Counted from the first letter of the stretch, positions 17,153 to 26,045 are shown. The stretch is DNA of 64,000 nt from Collinsella sp. An7 (GCF_002159335.1 NZ_NFHP01000001.1:62001-126000); one strand, 5' to 3'. The notes: generated by a model from the sequence alone, not told the origin. Numbers and translations: made by a program.

Positions 17153-18286
17153 CTACCAGGCGGTTCGGATCTGGCCGAGCACGCGCTCCATTGTCGCGTC
17201 GATCTTGTCGCGCTTGAGCTCGCATTCCCAGATGATGATGACCGTCCAGCCGGCATCCTCGAGCGCCGCCACAGCCGCGCGGTCGCGCTCGACGTTACGG
17301 CGGAACTTCGCCTCCCAAAACTCGGTGTTGCGCTTGGGAACGCTCGGGTGGCAGTGCGGGCAGCGATGCCAGAAGCACCCGTTGATAAAGAGCGCGATCT
17401 TGCGCCCGGGGAAGGCGATGTCGGGCCGGCCGGGCGCCTTGGCCCACTGTAGGCGGTAGCCGGTGTATCCGGCGGCGCGTAGGTGCTGACGCACCAGAAG
17501 CTCGGGCTTGGTGTTGGCACGCTTGTTGCCCTGCATGGACTTGCGGATGGCAGCCCGGCGACGCACGAGTTCGACTTCGGCCTCGGAGAGGCCGGAGGTA
17601 TCGACACCGTCGAGCAGATTGGGTTTGACGCGCTTGGCGCGGCGCGTGCCGGAGCGCTTCTTGGTGGACTTGGCGGTGCGCTTTTTGGCGCGCGGTGCGG
17701 ATGAGGTGTTAGGGGAGGGCTCCTGGTCGGTGCCGGGGCCGCTGGTCGAGTCACCGGTGTCGGCGGCGGATGCAGTGTTGAGCGCGGCGTCGAGCGCTAC
17801 GGGGCCGGCGCCGTTGCCGGTTGGCTCCTCGCCGGTGGAGGCTGTTTTGGGCGCGGCGTCCCCGTCGCTTGGGTCTTGCGCACCGTCCTGCCCGCTGGCC
17901 ATAGCGGCAAGCGCGGCAACGAGCCCCTCGTCGGCGGGCATCCAGGTGAGGCTCGGCAGGTCTGCGAGCGCAACCCAACGCAGGTCGAGCTGACGGTCGG
18001 AGCGGGTGGGCTCACCTGCGGCGATGTGGCAGAAGAAGCACTCCATCGAAAGGTGGAAGTCAGGGTAGTCGTACTCAACGGTGTAGCAGGCGCTCGGATG
18101 GTCAACCTCTACGCCGAGCTCTTCGGCAAGCTCGCGACGGCAGGCATCTTCGGGCGACTCGCCGCGCTCGACCTTGCCGCCCGGGAACTCCCAGAGGCCG
18201 CGCATCTGCCCGTAGCCGCGCTGGACGGCGAGCACCTCGCTGTTGCCGCGGCGGATGATGCCCGCAGCCACATGGACGACCTTCAT
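17153..18286 (-). CDS. Fusion protein: NUDIX (MutT-like) hydrolase + Vsr mismatch endonuclease
   Basis: A 377-residue two-domain protein. Residues 1-135 are a MutT-like NUDIX hydrolase with a complete Nudix box at 37-59 (G-x5-E-x7-REL-x-EE-x-G-V), the type that cleans oxidised dGTP or similar nucleotides from the pool. Residues about 135-215 are a low-complexity Ala/Ser/Thr/Lys linker. Residues about 225-377 are a very-short-patch-repair endonuclease: RPDIAFPGRKIALFINGCFW with the metal-binding Asp near 289, HRCPHCHP, NTEFWEAK-x5-NVERD and GWTVIIIWECELK. Vsr nicks 5' of T in T:G mismatches. No cytosine methyltransferase is nearby. SD AGGAGG is six bases before the ATG at 18286; TATCAT (18349-18354, minus strand) may be the -10 box. 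Confidence 0.88.
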   Translation of the reverse strand: MKVVHVAAGIIRRGNSEVLAVQRGYGQMRGLWEFPGGKVERGESPEDACRRELAEELGVEVDHPSACYTVEYDYPDFHLSMECFFCHIAAGEPTRSDRQLDLRWVALADLPSLTWMPADEGLVAALAAMASGQDGAQDPSDGDAAPKTASTGEEPTGNGAGPVALDAALNTASAADTGDSTSGPGTDQEPSPNTSSAPRAKKRTAKSTKKRSGTRRAKRVKPNLLDGVDTSGLSEAEVELVRRRAAIRKSMQGNKRANTKPELLVRQHLRAAGYTGYRLQWAKAPGRPDIAFPGRKIALFINGCFWHRCPHCHPSVPKRNTEFWEAKFRRNVERDRAAVAALEDAGWTVIIIWECELKRDKIDATMERVLGQIRTAW

Positions 18287-18623
18287 GCGCACCTCCTTGC
18301 GTTTTTGTTGTTTAAGCGCCCCGTTGCCATGACGACAGGGGCCCGACCATGATAGCCGAGTTTACGGGTGTTGATCGGTTGGCAGGGTCGAGGGCTGCGG
18401 CTGCTGGCGTGCCCGCGGCTTGCACTGGCTCGCCCGCTGCCGCCCGCGTTCCGCATTTGGAGGGCGCCTGTCCCCGCGGGCCGGTATCATAGAGAGAAAA
18501 AGACGGCCGCTCGTGTGTCGTGCCGCTCGGGCACCCCGCGCCCGCGTTCGCCGCCGCGACCCGCAGCCGCCCGTACGGCGTCACACCCCGGCGCCTGCAT
18601 CCCGTTGCGAGAAAGGCTCTGCC
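18287..18623. promoter_or_regulatory. Divergent intergenic region between the MutT-Vsr gene and the TPR gene
   Basis: About 340 bp. Two TATCAT hexamers could be -10 boxes, one for each direction: minus strand at 18349-18354 and plus strand at 18485-18490. Neither has a convincing -35 box. The rest is GC-rich with no further structure that I recognise. Confidence 0.35.
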
Positions 18624-21413
18624 ATGCCTGCTCAAGAGATGAAGCTTCCCCTGCTCTGCCAGGTTATCCACCTCAACGCGTTGCCGCAGCAGCCCGAGGG
18701 CTCGCGCTACATCGTCGCCTGGGGTGGCGGCATCCGCGAGCCGGAGGGCGGGCTCGGCTACGTCTTTGACATGTCGGGCAAGCGTACCGGCCGGCCCATC
18801 GCGTGGCTGCAAGACGGCGGGTTTGTCCATGCGGTCGACGGAATTATCTCGCTGGTGCCCGATGCCGAACCCGCGATCGGCCTTGCGCGTTGGCGCAACA
18901 AGGCCGACTCGGGGCGCATCACCGTGCGGCTCTCGGACGAAAACGTGCGCCAGGCGGCTGAGTACCATCAGCACGGCTCAGCCGGCTACTCGTTTGTGGA
19001 GCCGATCTGCGACCTCGGGCGCGCCTACACCGCGGCGCGTGTGCCCTTCCGCGAGCTGCTGGCCATCTCGTTCCTCGCGTTCTCCTACCTGCCGACCCTC
19101 GCCGGCAGCACCGATACGCTCGGCCGCACCATGGACGACGCGCTTACCGTATTCACGCAGCTTCCGCCGGCAGACGCCGTTGACGCGCTCATTGCCGAGG
19201 TGGTGAGCGGCGCGCGTACCTCGGGTTTTGAGCGCTACGCGGCGCTTATTTTGGCCGACGCCGACCCGGCGGCCTTCCGGGCGGTTGCCGCCCGCAACGA
19301 GGTCAGTCTCCGCCGGCTCGGCTCGACGGGGCTCTTTTGGCTGGCGTGCGACCTGTCGGCCCTCAACGGCGAGGAGTTCGACACGCTCATGGGCATGGAG
19401 GCGGCGCTCAACCGGCTGGCGCTCATGGCGCGCCGCGCCCGCGAGAACGATTCCAACGCTCTCGGCGCCTCGACGATGGCCTATTGCGCAGACGAGGACT
19501 GGCGGACGCTCCGCTCCATCACCAATCAGACGGCGCCGCTGCTCAAGGGGGCCGCGTATGGGGAAAACTCGCTGCGGACGCTCTATGGAGTGGCGGGTGC
19601 GCGTGGCGGCGAGTGGGACCTGCGCACGCGCTTTGCCGGAATTCTGGAGCGGCTTGCGCTGCCGTATCGGCTTGCGTACCGCTTTGCGGTGAACGCCGCA
19701 GCGGGTGAGATTACGGTGGCCGCCAAGGTGCCGGCGGCGCAGACGATGCCGCGCTGGGCGCGCGGTGCTGCCGGCGCGGGTGCGAAGGTGGTGGCTGCTG
19801 GCAGTGCCGCGGCGGGCGCGGGCGCGGCTGCGGCAGGCGAGTCGACCCCGCACGACGCGCTCGCCAAGCTTGCGGCAGCCGAGGGCCTTGCCCCCTGCGG
19901 CGACCATGCCGAGGTGGCCGCGAGCGCCTATGCCCTGCGCCTGGTGGCGGCGCTCGCCGCGGCGGGCTTTGGCTCGGGCGCGGGGGTGGCGCGCGTGCGC
20001 GTGCGCCTCTGCACCGACCGCGCGTTCAAGCAGCCCGTGCTTGCTGCAGAGATCGACCGCACGGCCTACATCATGTCGATCTACGACGCCGTCCGTAAGG
20101 GCACGTTCTCCGAGCCGCGCCTCACGTGGGGCGCGACCGGTTTAGCTGAGCTTCTGCAGCCGGGCAAGCTCTTCTACCGGTTAGGCGAGCGCCTGGGCTT
20201 GGAGCCGATTGACGGAGTGGGGGAGCTTACCAACCCGGCGCTTTCTGCGGCACCCGGAGAGGCCTCGCCCGAGCTCCTGGAGCTCGTGCAGTCTTCCTTT
20301 GACCCCGATCCGGCGCGCACGCAGTCCCTCTGGCTCGACGAGCGGCGCCTTACCCCAGAGCTTGCTGAGCTTCTGCATGCCGACGAGGTCCGCGAGCTTG
20401 ACGTTTACCACCTGGGCGAGGACCCGTACAAGGAGCGTCTGGCCGAGGCCATCAAGCTCTCCGAGCCGCAGCCGCGTGAGGCGGCCCAGCAGCTCGCCGA
20501 TCTGCTTGAGGTCATGAACCTGGTGGATGAGGTCAGCGGCGACTGCCCTGCGGCCGAGGTGGAGGCTGCTGCGGAAGGGGAGGTTGCCACGGAGCCGGCG
20601 CCTGCCGCAGAGCCTGGGGCCGATGCCGCGACTGGGGTGTCTGACGCAAGTGTCGCCGCCCCCGACCCGGCCGTCGCCACAACTGGCGAGCCCGCCGCGG
20701 CCGGCACACCCGCTGCCCCAGCGGCTCCGCGCCGCCTCTACTGCTCGAGCGGCATGGCCCGCCTCGCCATGAGTCTCGACGACCCCAACCCGCAGGCGCG
20801 CTACCGCTACGTTAACGACACGCGCTACGACACGCTGCTCGCCCTCGCGCGGCTCTGCATCGACAACCACGATGCCGCCCACGGGCTCGCCTATGCCGAG
20901 CAGGCCATCGACCTCGGACCCACGTCGCCGCGCGCCTACATCGTGGCAGCGACGGCCTGCGCTGATCTAGGCAACCTCGAGCGCGCGGCCAGCCTCCTCA
21001 AAGATGCCCTGCGCTACGACCTCGAGCCGCTCTCGTACACCTACACCTACTATCGGCTCGCCTTTGTGCTCTGGCGCGCCGGCGACCCGCGCGTCGGACT
21101 CGTCTGCTACGAGCGGGCGATGGCCAACCCGCGACTGCGTCAGGTTGCAAAGCAAGAGATGGACGAGCTCATGGCCGAGGCGCACATCGAGCACCCCTTT
21201 GACGCCGATGACGCGGTTGCCGTGCTCGCGGCGACGGACATCCCGATCGCCCCGACCGACGAGATGCTCGGCCTCGTGGCGCGCGCAATGATCGCCGCCG
21301 CCGACGCGGGCTTTATCAACCTGGCCTACGCCTACAGCCGCACGCTCCTCGATACCGTGCAGAGCGACGTGTTCTCGTCCGCCGCGGCCTCGCTCGCCCC
21401 CTGGGCCGAGTAG
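18624..21413 (+). CDS. Large TPR-containing protein of unknown function
   Basis: A 929-residue soluble protein that I do not recognise as a named family. The N-terminal 370 residues have no known motif; landmarks are RYIVAWGGGIREPEGG near residue 33 and a long helical region after 150. Two low-complexity Ala/Gly-rich linkers (about 372-408 and 645-705) split the protein into three blocks. The C-terminal block (about 725-870) has TPR-like helical hairpins, such as AHGLAYAEQAIDLGPTSPRA and NLERAASLLKDAL, a typical protein-binding scaffold. No signal peptide or transmembrane helix is seen. GAAAGG lies before the ATG at 18624. It is monocistronic and divergent from the MutT-Vsr gene. Confidence 0.75.
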   Translation: MPAQEMKLPLLCQVIHLNALPQQPEGSRYIVAWGGGIREPEGGLGYVFDMSGKRTGRPIAWLQDGGFVHAVDGIISLVPDAEPAIGLARWRNKADSGRITVRLSDENVRQAAEYHQHGSAGYSFVEPICDLGRAYTAARVPFRELLAISFLAFSYLPTLAGSTDTLGRTMDDALTVFTQLPPADAVDALIAEVVSGARTSGFERYAALILADADPAAFRAVAARNEVSLRRLGSTGLFWLACDLSALNGEEFDTLMGMEAALNRLALMARRARENDSNALGASTMAYCADEDWRTLRSITNQTAPLLKGAAYGENSLRTLYGVAGARGGEWDLRTRFAGILERLALPYRLAYRFAVNAAAGEITVAAKVPAAQTMPRWARGAAGAGAKVVAAGSAAAGAGAAAAGESTPHDALAKLAAAEGLAPCGDHAEVAASAYALRLVAALAAAGFGSGAGVARVRVRLCTDRAFKQPVLAAEIDRTAYIMSIYDAVRKGTFSEPRLTWGATGLAELLQPGKLFYRLGERLGLEPIDGVGELTNPALSAAPGEASPELLELVQSSFDPDPARTQSLWLDERRLTPELAELLHADEVRELDVYHLGEDPYKERLAEAIKLSEPQPREAAQQLADLLEVMNLVDEVSGDCPAAEVEAAAEGEVATEPAPAAEPGADAATGVSDASVAAPDPAVATTGEPAAAGTPAAPAAPRRLYCSSGMARLAMSLDDPNPQARYRYVNDTRYDTLLALARLCIDNHDAAHGLAYAEQAIDLGPTSPRAYIVAATACADLGNLERAASLLKDALRYDLEPLSYTYTYYRLAFVLWRAGDPRVGLVCYERAMANPRLRQVAKQEMDELMAEAHIEHPFDADDAVAVLAATDIPIAPTDEMLGLVARAMIAAADAGFINLAYAYSRTLLDTVQSDVFSSAAASLAPWAE

Positions 21414-21573
21414 CCGCATATGGCGTGTGCCAGACAACTGCACATGTTCCGAATGGTGCGCGGGTCTCGGATGGCCCGCGCCCGGTCTGTCCGTCGCGGG
21501 TCCGGCGTGACGACGCGTCCGGCGGACCCTCCGCAGGCTCGTGCAACCCGCCCAAACCGCAGCTTAAGCCTCT

Positions 21574-21611
21574 CGTAAGGCTACCTTACAGAACTGCAAG
21601 CTAGCTGTAAG
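21574..21611. promoter_or_regulatory. Two overlapping inverted repeats upstream of the 65-residue gene
   Basis: GTAAGG-CTA-CCTTAC (21575-21589) is immediately followed by a wider pair, CTTACAG (21585-21591) and CTGTAAG (21605-21611), sharing the CTTAC half-site. Three TAAG/CTTA half-sites in 40 bp, about 60 bp before a small membrane-protein gene and the exporter genes, look like operator sites. Confidence 0.4.
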
Positions 21612-21669
21612 CCAAATCGATGGATGCGCCCGATGCCACCTGCGAAGATACTCGCAGGAGGTGTTTTTC

Positions 21670-21867
21670 ATGGCTACCAGTAACCCGAGTACCATGTACG
21701 CAATGACCAAGCGCAACCCCTATGACCCCGAGCCCGCCGACGAGCAGCGCCCGCGCAACCGCATCGTACGCGCCGGCATGTCGGTGGCCGAGATGGTCAT
21801 GTGGCTCGTTATCATGGCGGCCCTCGCCATCGGCATGCTCGTGATGCTCTGGAACGTATCGAAGTAG
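21670..21867 (+). CDS. Small single-helix membrane protein (65 residues)
   Basis: I do not recognise the family. A charged, proline-containing N-terminal 35 residues is followed by one hydrophobic helix (about 39-62, AEMVMWLVIMAALAIGMLVM), giving a likely N-in or C-in single-pass protein. AGGAGG lies eight bases before the ATG. It precedes the BceA-like ATPase by 112 bp on the same strand with no terminator seen, so it may be co-transcribed with the exporter and modulate it; this is inference. Confidence 0.65.
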   Translation: MATSNPSTMYAMTKRNPYDPEPADEQRPRNRIVRAGMSVAEMVMWLVIMAALAIGMLVMLWNVSK

Positions 21868-21979
21868 ACGGGCGCGCACCCGGGAGCCGCCTCCGCCGGC
21901 ACCGCCCCTCGACTCCGCTCTGCCCCTTCGCTCCCGTCCGTTCCCTGCTCCTAACCGCCCCTCAAGAAAGGACTCCCTC

Positions 21980-22849
21980 ATGCCTCTCTCCCACACCCCG
22001 GCGCACGCCGCCCCCTCCCAAACCTCGAGCCCGGCACGGGCCACTTCAGGCAAGCTCCCCCAAACCCCTGCATCTGGAGGGGCCGTGCCGGTGCTCGAGG
22101 TGCGTCATATCGAGAAGGTCTACGGCAGCCGCCAAAACGTTACCCGCGCGCTCAACGATGTCTCGTTTGCCGTTAACCAGGGCGAGTTTGTGGGCATCAT
22201 GGGCGCGTCGGGCTCCGGCAAGTCGACGCTTCTCAACTGCGTCTCTACCATCGACGCCGTCACCTCGGGCGAGGTGCTCGTGGGCGGCGTCGACGTCACC
22301 CGCATGAAGACCGCCAAGCTCACGCGCTTCCGCCGCGAGCAGCTCGGCTTTATCTTCCAAGACTCCAACCTGCTCGACACGCTCACCGCGCGCGAAAACA
22401 TCGCTCTGCCGCTCACCATCAGCCGCGTGCCGGCCAAGGAGGTCCTGCGCCGTGTGGACGAGGTGGCCGGGCGCCTCGGCATTCGCGAGAACCTCGACAA
22501 GTACCCCTACCAGATGTCCGGCGGCCAGCAGCAGCGCGTCGCCGCGGCCCGCGCCCTCGTAACCGACCCGACCATCATCATGGCCGACGAGCCCACGGGC
22601 GCTCTCGACTCCAAGAACGCGCGCCTGCTGCTCGAGAGCTTCGAGGCCATGAACGAGCGCCTCTCGGCCACCGTGCTCATGGTCACGCACGACAGCTTTG
22701 CCGCGAGCTACACGCACCGGGTGCTCTTTATCCGCGACGGGCGGATCTTTACCGAGCTCCGCCGCGGCGCCGCCTCGCGCCAGGAGTTCTTTGAGCGCAT
22801 CATGCAGGTCGTGGCGATGATGGGCGGTGAGGGCTCCGATGCTCTGTAA
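21980..22849 (+). CDS. ABC transporter ATP-binding protein, BceA-like
   Basis: A 289-residue ATPase. After a 37-residue variable leader come [13 protein letters not shown], Walker [11 protein letters not shown]-loop [20 protein letters not shown], signature MSGGQQQRV and Walker [14 protein letters not shown]. The '[13 protein letters not shown]' stretch and the D-loop are those of BceA/YxdL/LolD-type ATPases that partner FtsX-like permeases. In Firmicutes such pairs detect and expel cell-wall-active peptides. It overlaps the permease gene by 11 bases, so the two are translationally coupled. No BceRS-type two-component pair is next to it. Confidence 0.9.
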   Translation: MPLSHTPAHAAPSQTSSPARATSGKLPQTPASGGAVPVLEVRHIEKVYGSRQNVTRALNDVSFAVNQGEFVGIMGASGSGKSTLLNCVSTIDAVTSGEVLVGGVDVTRMKTAKLTRFRREQLGFIFQDSNLLDTLTARENIALPLTISRVPAKEVLRRVDEVAGRLGIRENLDKYPYQMSGGQQQRVAAARALVTDPTIIMADEPTGALDSKNARLLLESFEAMNERLSATVLMVTHDSFAASYTHRVLFIRDGRIFTELRRGAASRQEFFERIMQVVAMMGGEGSDAL

Positions 22850-25028
22850 GATCGCATGGGGCAACGTCCGCCGAGCCGGGCGCGACTACCTCGTCTATCT
22901 GCTCACCCTCACGCTTGCCGTGACCGTCTTCTACGCCTTTAACACCATCTCGATCCAGGTTGACCTCGCGGGCGTGGCGGCCGAGAACGCGGGCGTGGGC
23001 GACCTCCTCGGCGGCATCATCTCCGGGCTCACCGTCTTTCTGGCGTTTGTGATGGGCTTTCTCATGGTGTACGCCAACAACTTTATCATGAAGCGCCGCA
23101 AGAAGGAGTTCGGCCTCTACCAGGTGCTCGGCATGAGCCGCGGGCAGGTTGCACGCATCATGGCGCTCGAGACGCTCATCGTTTCGGGCGGGGCGCTCGT
23201 GCTGGGGGTGCTCCTCGGCATTGCGCTCTCGCAGCTCATGGTGTTCTTTACCGCGTCGCTCTTTAAGACGCAGATTGCCGACTTCCATTTCTTCTTCTCG
23301 GTGGGCGCCTTTATGACCACCGTGGGTTGCCTGGTGGCGATCTTTTTGGTGACGCTTGTCTTTAACCTGCGCGTGGTGGCGCGTGCCCGCGTGATCGACC
23401 TTATGAGCGCGGGCCGGCAAAACGAGGTCGTGCACACGCGCAATCCCTGGGTCTCGGCCGCGGTCTTTGCGGTGGGGCTCGCCATGATCGTGGTGGCCTA
23501 CGTGCGGCTGCTGAGCGACGGCCTGCCCTACGACGGCTCACCCGAGGGCATGACGGCCTTCCTCATTACCACGGCCACGGTTGTGGTGGGCACGATCCTC
23601 TTCTTCTTTGGGCTCTCGGGCTTTTTGCTCAAGGCGCTCCAGAGCGCGCACGGCCTCTATTGGCGCGGCCTCAACATGGTTACGCTGCGGCAGCTCGCCG
23701 CTAAGGTCAACACTGTGTCGTTCTCTATGGCCATGATCTCGATGATCCTCTTTTTGGCGATCACCGCCGTTACCACGGGCATGTCGCTTGCGAGCGTTAT
23801 GAACGAGTCGGTGGAGCGCGGTACGCCGGTGGATTACACCGCAACGCTGATCTACTTCTCGCCGCAGTCGGTGGACGAGATGAACGCCGATGCCGCGTCG
23901 TGGGACGAGCCGGTGCGCTACGCCGCGGCCGACGGTCCGGTTGATGTGATGAAGGCGTTTGAGGCGGATACGTTTATGGAGGGCGAGCGCGAGGGAGAGC
24001 ACTTTGACCTGGCGAGCATTGCGGGCGACTACCTGCAGGTTGACTGCTACGAGTCCACCCCGCGCGGCGCCACAAAGCCGCTCATCGCGCTCGATGAGCT
24101 CTGCCGCCGGGTTGACCTGCCGCTTCCCAAGGGCGTGGACGACAGCAGCGCCGCGTCAATGGGCCTTTTGGTGATGAGCGCGAGCAGCTACAACGCGTAC
24201 CTGGCGTTTCGCGGCATGCCGCAGGTCGATTTTGGTTCGGACGGCTACACCGTTCTCTCCGACATGGGCGAGGCGGTGAACAAGGTCTACAACGCCGTGC
24301 TGGGCGAGGGACTGGAGCTTGAGCTGGGCGGGTGCACGCTGCGCCCGGTGCAGGACCGCGTCAACGAGGACGCTAGCACCTTTGCCAACTCCATGATGGG
24401 CATGAACTCCGGCATCGTGGTGATCCCCGACGACCTGCTCGCCACGCTCGACCTGCCGCCGTACAACAGCTACCTTCTGGTCGATTACGCCGACGGCGTG
24501 AGCGTGGCCGAGGGCGATGACTACGTGGCCGAGCCGCGCCTCTACGGCGACATCACCAATGCTGCGGGCGAGGTTGTTGCCGGGCACGGCGTGGAGGCGA
24601 CGCGCACCTCGACCTACGAGAGCGTTGACTCCATGAACGGACTCATCTCGTATCTGGCCATCTACATCGGCTTCGTGCTCGTGGTGGCGTGCGCGGCGAT
24701 CCTCACCATCCAGCAGCTTTCGGGCGTGGCCGACGCCGGGCGCAACTACCGGATCCTAGCCGAGCTCGGTACCTCCAAGCGCGAGATTTCCCATTCGGTA
24801 CTGGTGCAGCAGTCGATCTTCTTCGTGTTCCCGCTGGCTGTGGGCATTGCGCACTCGTGCGTGGCGCTTTCGGTGATCATTGAGCTCGTGACGCTCTTTG
24901 GCGGTATGTCCATTGGCGGCACGGTGGGCTTTACGGCGCTGATCTTTGTGGTTGCCTATGGCGGGTACTTCTTGGTGACCTACCTGATGAGTCGAGGGAT
25001 GGTGGCCGAATTCGTCCGCACCCGCTGA
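22839..25028 (+). CDS. FtsX-like ABC permease, BceB-like
   Basis: A 729-residue integral membrane permease. It starts [20 protein letters not shown], the typical BceB N-terminus, with the first helix at about 18-38. Three more helices follow by residue 180, then further helices, a large extracytoplasmic domain between about residues 325 and 600, and the closing FtsX helices. That topology (about ten helices, one big outside domain between helices 7 and 8) is the BceB/YxdM layout used for peptide-antibiotic sensing or transport. GGTGAGGG precedes the ATG at 22839. A long stem-loop starts on the stop codon. The substrate is unknown. Confidence 0.9.
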   Translation: MLCKIAWGNVRRAGRDYLVYLLTLTLAVTVFYAFNTISIQVDLAGVAAENAGVGDLLGGIISGLTVFLAFVMGFLMVYANNFIMKRRKKEFGLYQVLGMSRGQVARIMALETLIVSGGALVLGVLLGIALSQLMVFFTASLFKTQIADFHFFFSVGAFMTTVGCLVAIFLVTLVFNLRVVARARVIDLMSAGRQNEVVHTRNPWVSAAVFAVGLAMIVVAYVRLLSDGLPYDGSPEGMTAFLITTATVVVGTILFFFGLSGFLLKALQSAHGLYWRGLNMVTLRQLAAKVNTVSFSMAMISMILFLAITAVTTGMSLASVMNESVERGTPVDYTATLIYFSPQSVDEMNADAASWDEPVRYAAADGPVDVMKAFEADTFMEGEREGEHFDLASIAGDYLQVDCYESTPRGATKPLIALDELCRRVDLPLPKGVDDSSAASMGLLVMSASSYNAYLAFRGMPQVDFGSDGYTVLSDMGEAVNKVYNAVLGEGLELELGGCTLRPVQDRVNEDASTFANSMMGMNSGIVVIPDDLLATLDLPPYNSYLLVDYADGVSVAEGDDYVAEPRLYGDITNAAGEVVAGHGVEATRTSTYESVDSMNGLISYLAIYIGFVLVVACAAILTIQQLSGVADAGRNYRILAELGTSKREISHSVLVQQSIFFVFPLAVGIAHSCVALSVIIELVTLFGGMSIGGTVGFTALIFVVAYGGYFLVTYLMSRGMVAEFVRTR

Positions 25029-25135
25029 CCCGGGCTCCTGTGGCACGCCATCTTGCCGCTCAATCGTCGGCCGCCGCGCGCGAGGCGTGCTCCCTCCTCT
25101 TTCGCGGCAACCTGGCGCACCACAGAAGCCCGGGT
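25028..25135. repeat. Long stem-loop after the BceB-like gene, family C copy 2
   Basis: Arms at 25028-25059 and 25104-25135 (32 bases each) pair with a few mismatches. The outer 16 bases (ACCCGGGCTCCTGTGG) differ from the pstB copy, while the inner CACGCCATCTTGCCGCT and GGCAACCTGGCGCAC are shared with it. Confidence 0.8.
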
Positions 25136-25320
25136 CCAGTCCGGCGGGGCGCTGCGGCTCGGCGGTTGCTTGCGTACCTTAAGTACGCGGCGCTCCTCCT
25201 TCGGCCCGACCTGCGGCACCTGGGACGTCCGGGCCCGGGCGGGAGGGCGCCGCAGAAGCCCGGGCCGGCGCTCCGAGCCCAACGCGAGTCAAAACGACTC
25301 CGTCCCAGAATGAGTCATAG
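25136..25320. other. Further GC-rich palindromic sequence
   Basis: Continues from the stem-loop with more self-complementary blocks: CCCGGG, GCGCTGCGGC against GCGCCGCAG, and a local GCGTACCTTAAGTACGC hairpin at 25173-25189. No coding potential is seen. It looks like a mosaic of palindromic repeats. Confidence 0.5.
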
Positions 25321-25339
25321 TCCTCTGCGGTCCCATTTC

Positions 25340-25428
25340 TTCTAGTAGAACGAATCAGACATATTTGGGCCTCAAATCGTTCGAATCCTTCTATTAGAAA
25401 GAATTTCCATCCACTTAGTAGAAAGAAT
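25340..25428. repeat. Three copies of TTCTAnTAGAA-n-GAAT
   Basis: The 11-bp palindrome TTCTAnTAGAA followed by nGAAT occurs at 25340-25355 and 25389-25404, with a degenerate third copy (ACTTAGTAGAA-AGAAT) at 25413-25428. The array ends about 40 bp before the YxeA-like gene, a natural place for an operator. Similar copies at 45294-45373 lie between convergent genes, which argues for a repeat element. Confidence 0.65.
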
Positions 25429-25466
25429 TCCCCGCATCAATCTGGCATCGATCGAAAGGAGTCCTC

Positions 25467-25901
25467 ATGAAACGCATGTTGAAGGTTCTGATTGCCCTGG
25501 CGGTCATCGGTGTTGCCGCCGGTGCGGCGTGGTGGGGCTACGGACAGGTTTTTGGCTCGGGCGATGTTTGGTACGCGCAGGTGGACGGCGAGCGGCTCTC
25601 GGCCGCGGGCGAGAATAACAACGGCTTTGACTATCACTACGACCTGCCGGCTGCAAACGCTGCGGGAAAGACCGAGACGCTCGGCTTTGACACGAGCCGC
25701 GAGTTGCGCGACGGGGCCTACCTGCAGCTCAAGACGCTTGCGCTGCGCGGAGTGGTGAGCTGGGAGGAGGTCGCGTGGGACAAAATTCCCGCTGCGGCCC
25801 AGGAACGGCTCGATCCGCCGGCGGACAAGCCCGCCGCGGGTGACGCTCTGTCCGATACCCCTGCAGCTACAGGTCCAGGGGGTGAGGCGGATGCCGCATA
25901 G
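25467..25901 (+). CDS. YxeA-like (DUF1093) secreted or membrane-anchored protein
   Basis: A 144-residue protein with an N-terminal hydrophobic segment (residues 5-26) after a KRM start, likely a signal anchor, then a small beta-rich domain containing WYAQVDGERLSAAG, FDYHYDLPAANAAGKTETL and a run ending in VSWEEVAWDKIPAAAQERL. This is the YxeA pattern. In Bacillus subtilis yxeA sits behind the BceAB-type yxdLM exporter genes, so the same neighbourhood here supports the call. The last 25 residues are a Pro/Ala/Asp-rich tail. AAAGGAGT precedes the ATG. Its function is unknown in general. Confidence 0.78.
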   Translation: MKRMLKVLIALAVIGVAAGAAWWGYGQVFGSGDVWYAQVDGERLSAAGENNNGFDYHYDLPAANAAGKTETLGFDTSRELRDGAYLQLKTLALRGVVSWEEVAWDKIPAAAQERLDPPADKPAAGDALSDTPAATGPGGEADAA

Positions 25902-26013
25902 CGTCTCGTTGCACGGGGTTCTTGCGAGCATCACCGGCTTCTGGCTCCCGCTCATCGGATGGCTCGTTGCCATCGCCGTGGTGTGGCTTGTTGCGCGCCT
26001 CTTTCGGCGGTGA
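25891..26013 (+). CDS. Very small single-helix membrane protein (40 residues)
   Basis: An ATG at 25891, inside the last codons of the YxeA-like gene and preceded by GGGGGTGAGG, opens a 40-codon frame: a short polar start, one hydrophobic helix (about 13-35, GFWLPLIGWLVAIAVVWLVA) and an Arg-Arg end, which predicts the C-terminus inside. The 11-base overlap and good ribosome-binding site argue for translational coupling. It is too short for family assignment; it is a candidate small regulatory subunit. Confidence 0.6.
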   Translation: MPHSVSLHGVLASITGFWLPLIGWLVAIAVVWLVARLFRR

Positions 26014-26045
26014 GTGGGGCGCAAGAGGGCTTCAGCGGCCGTTCT

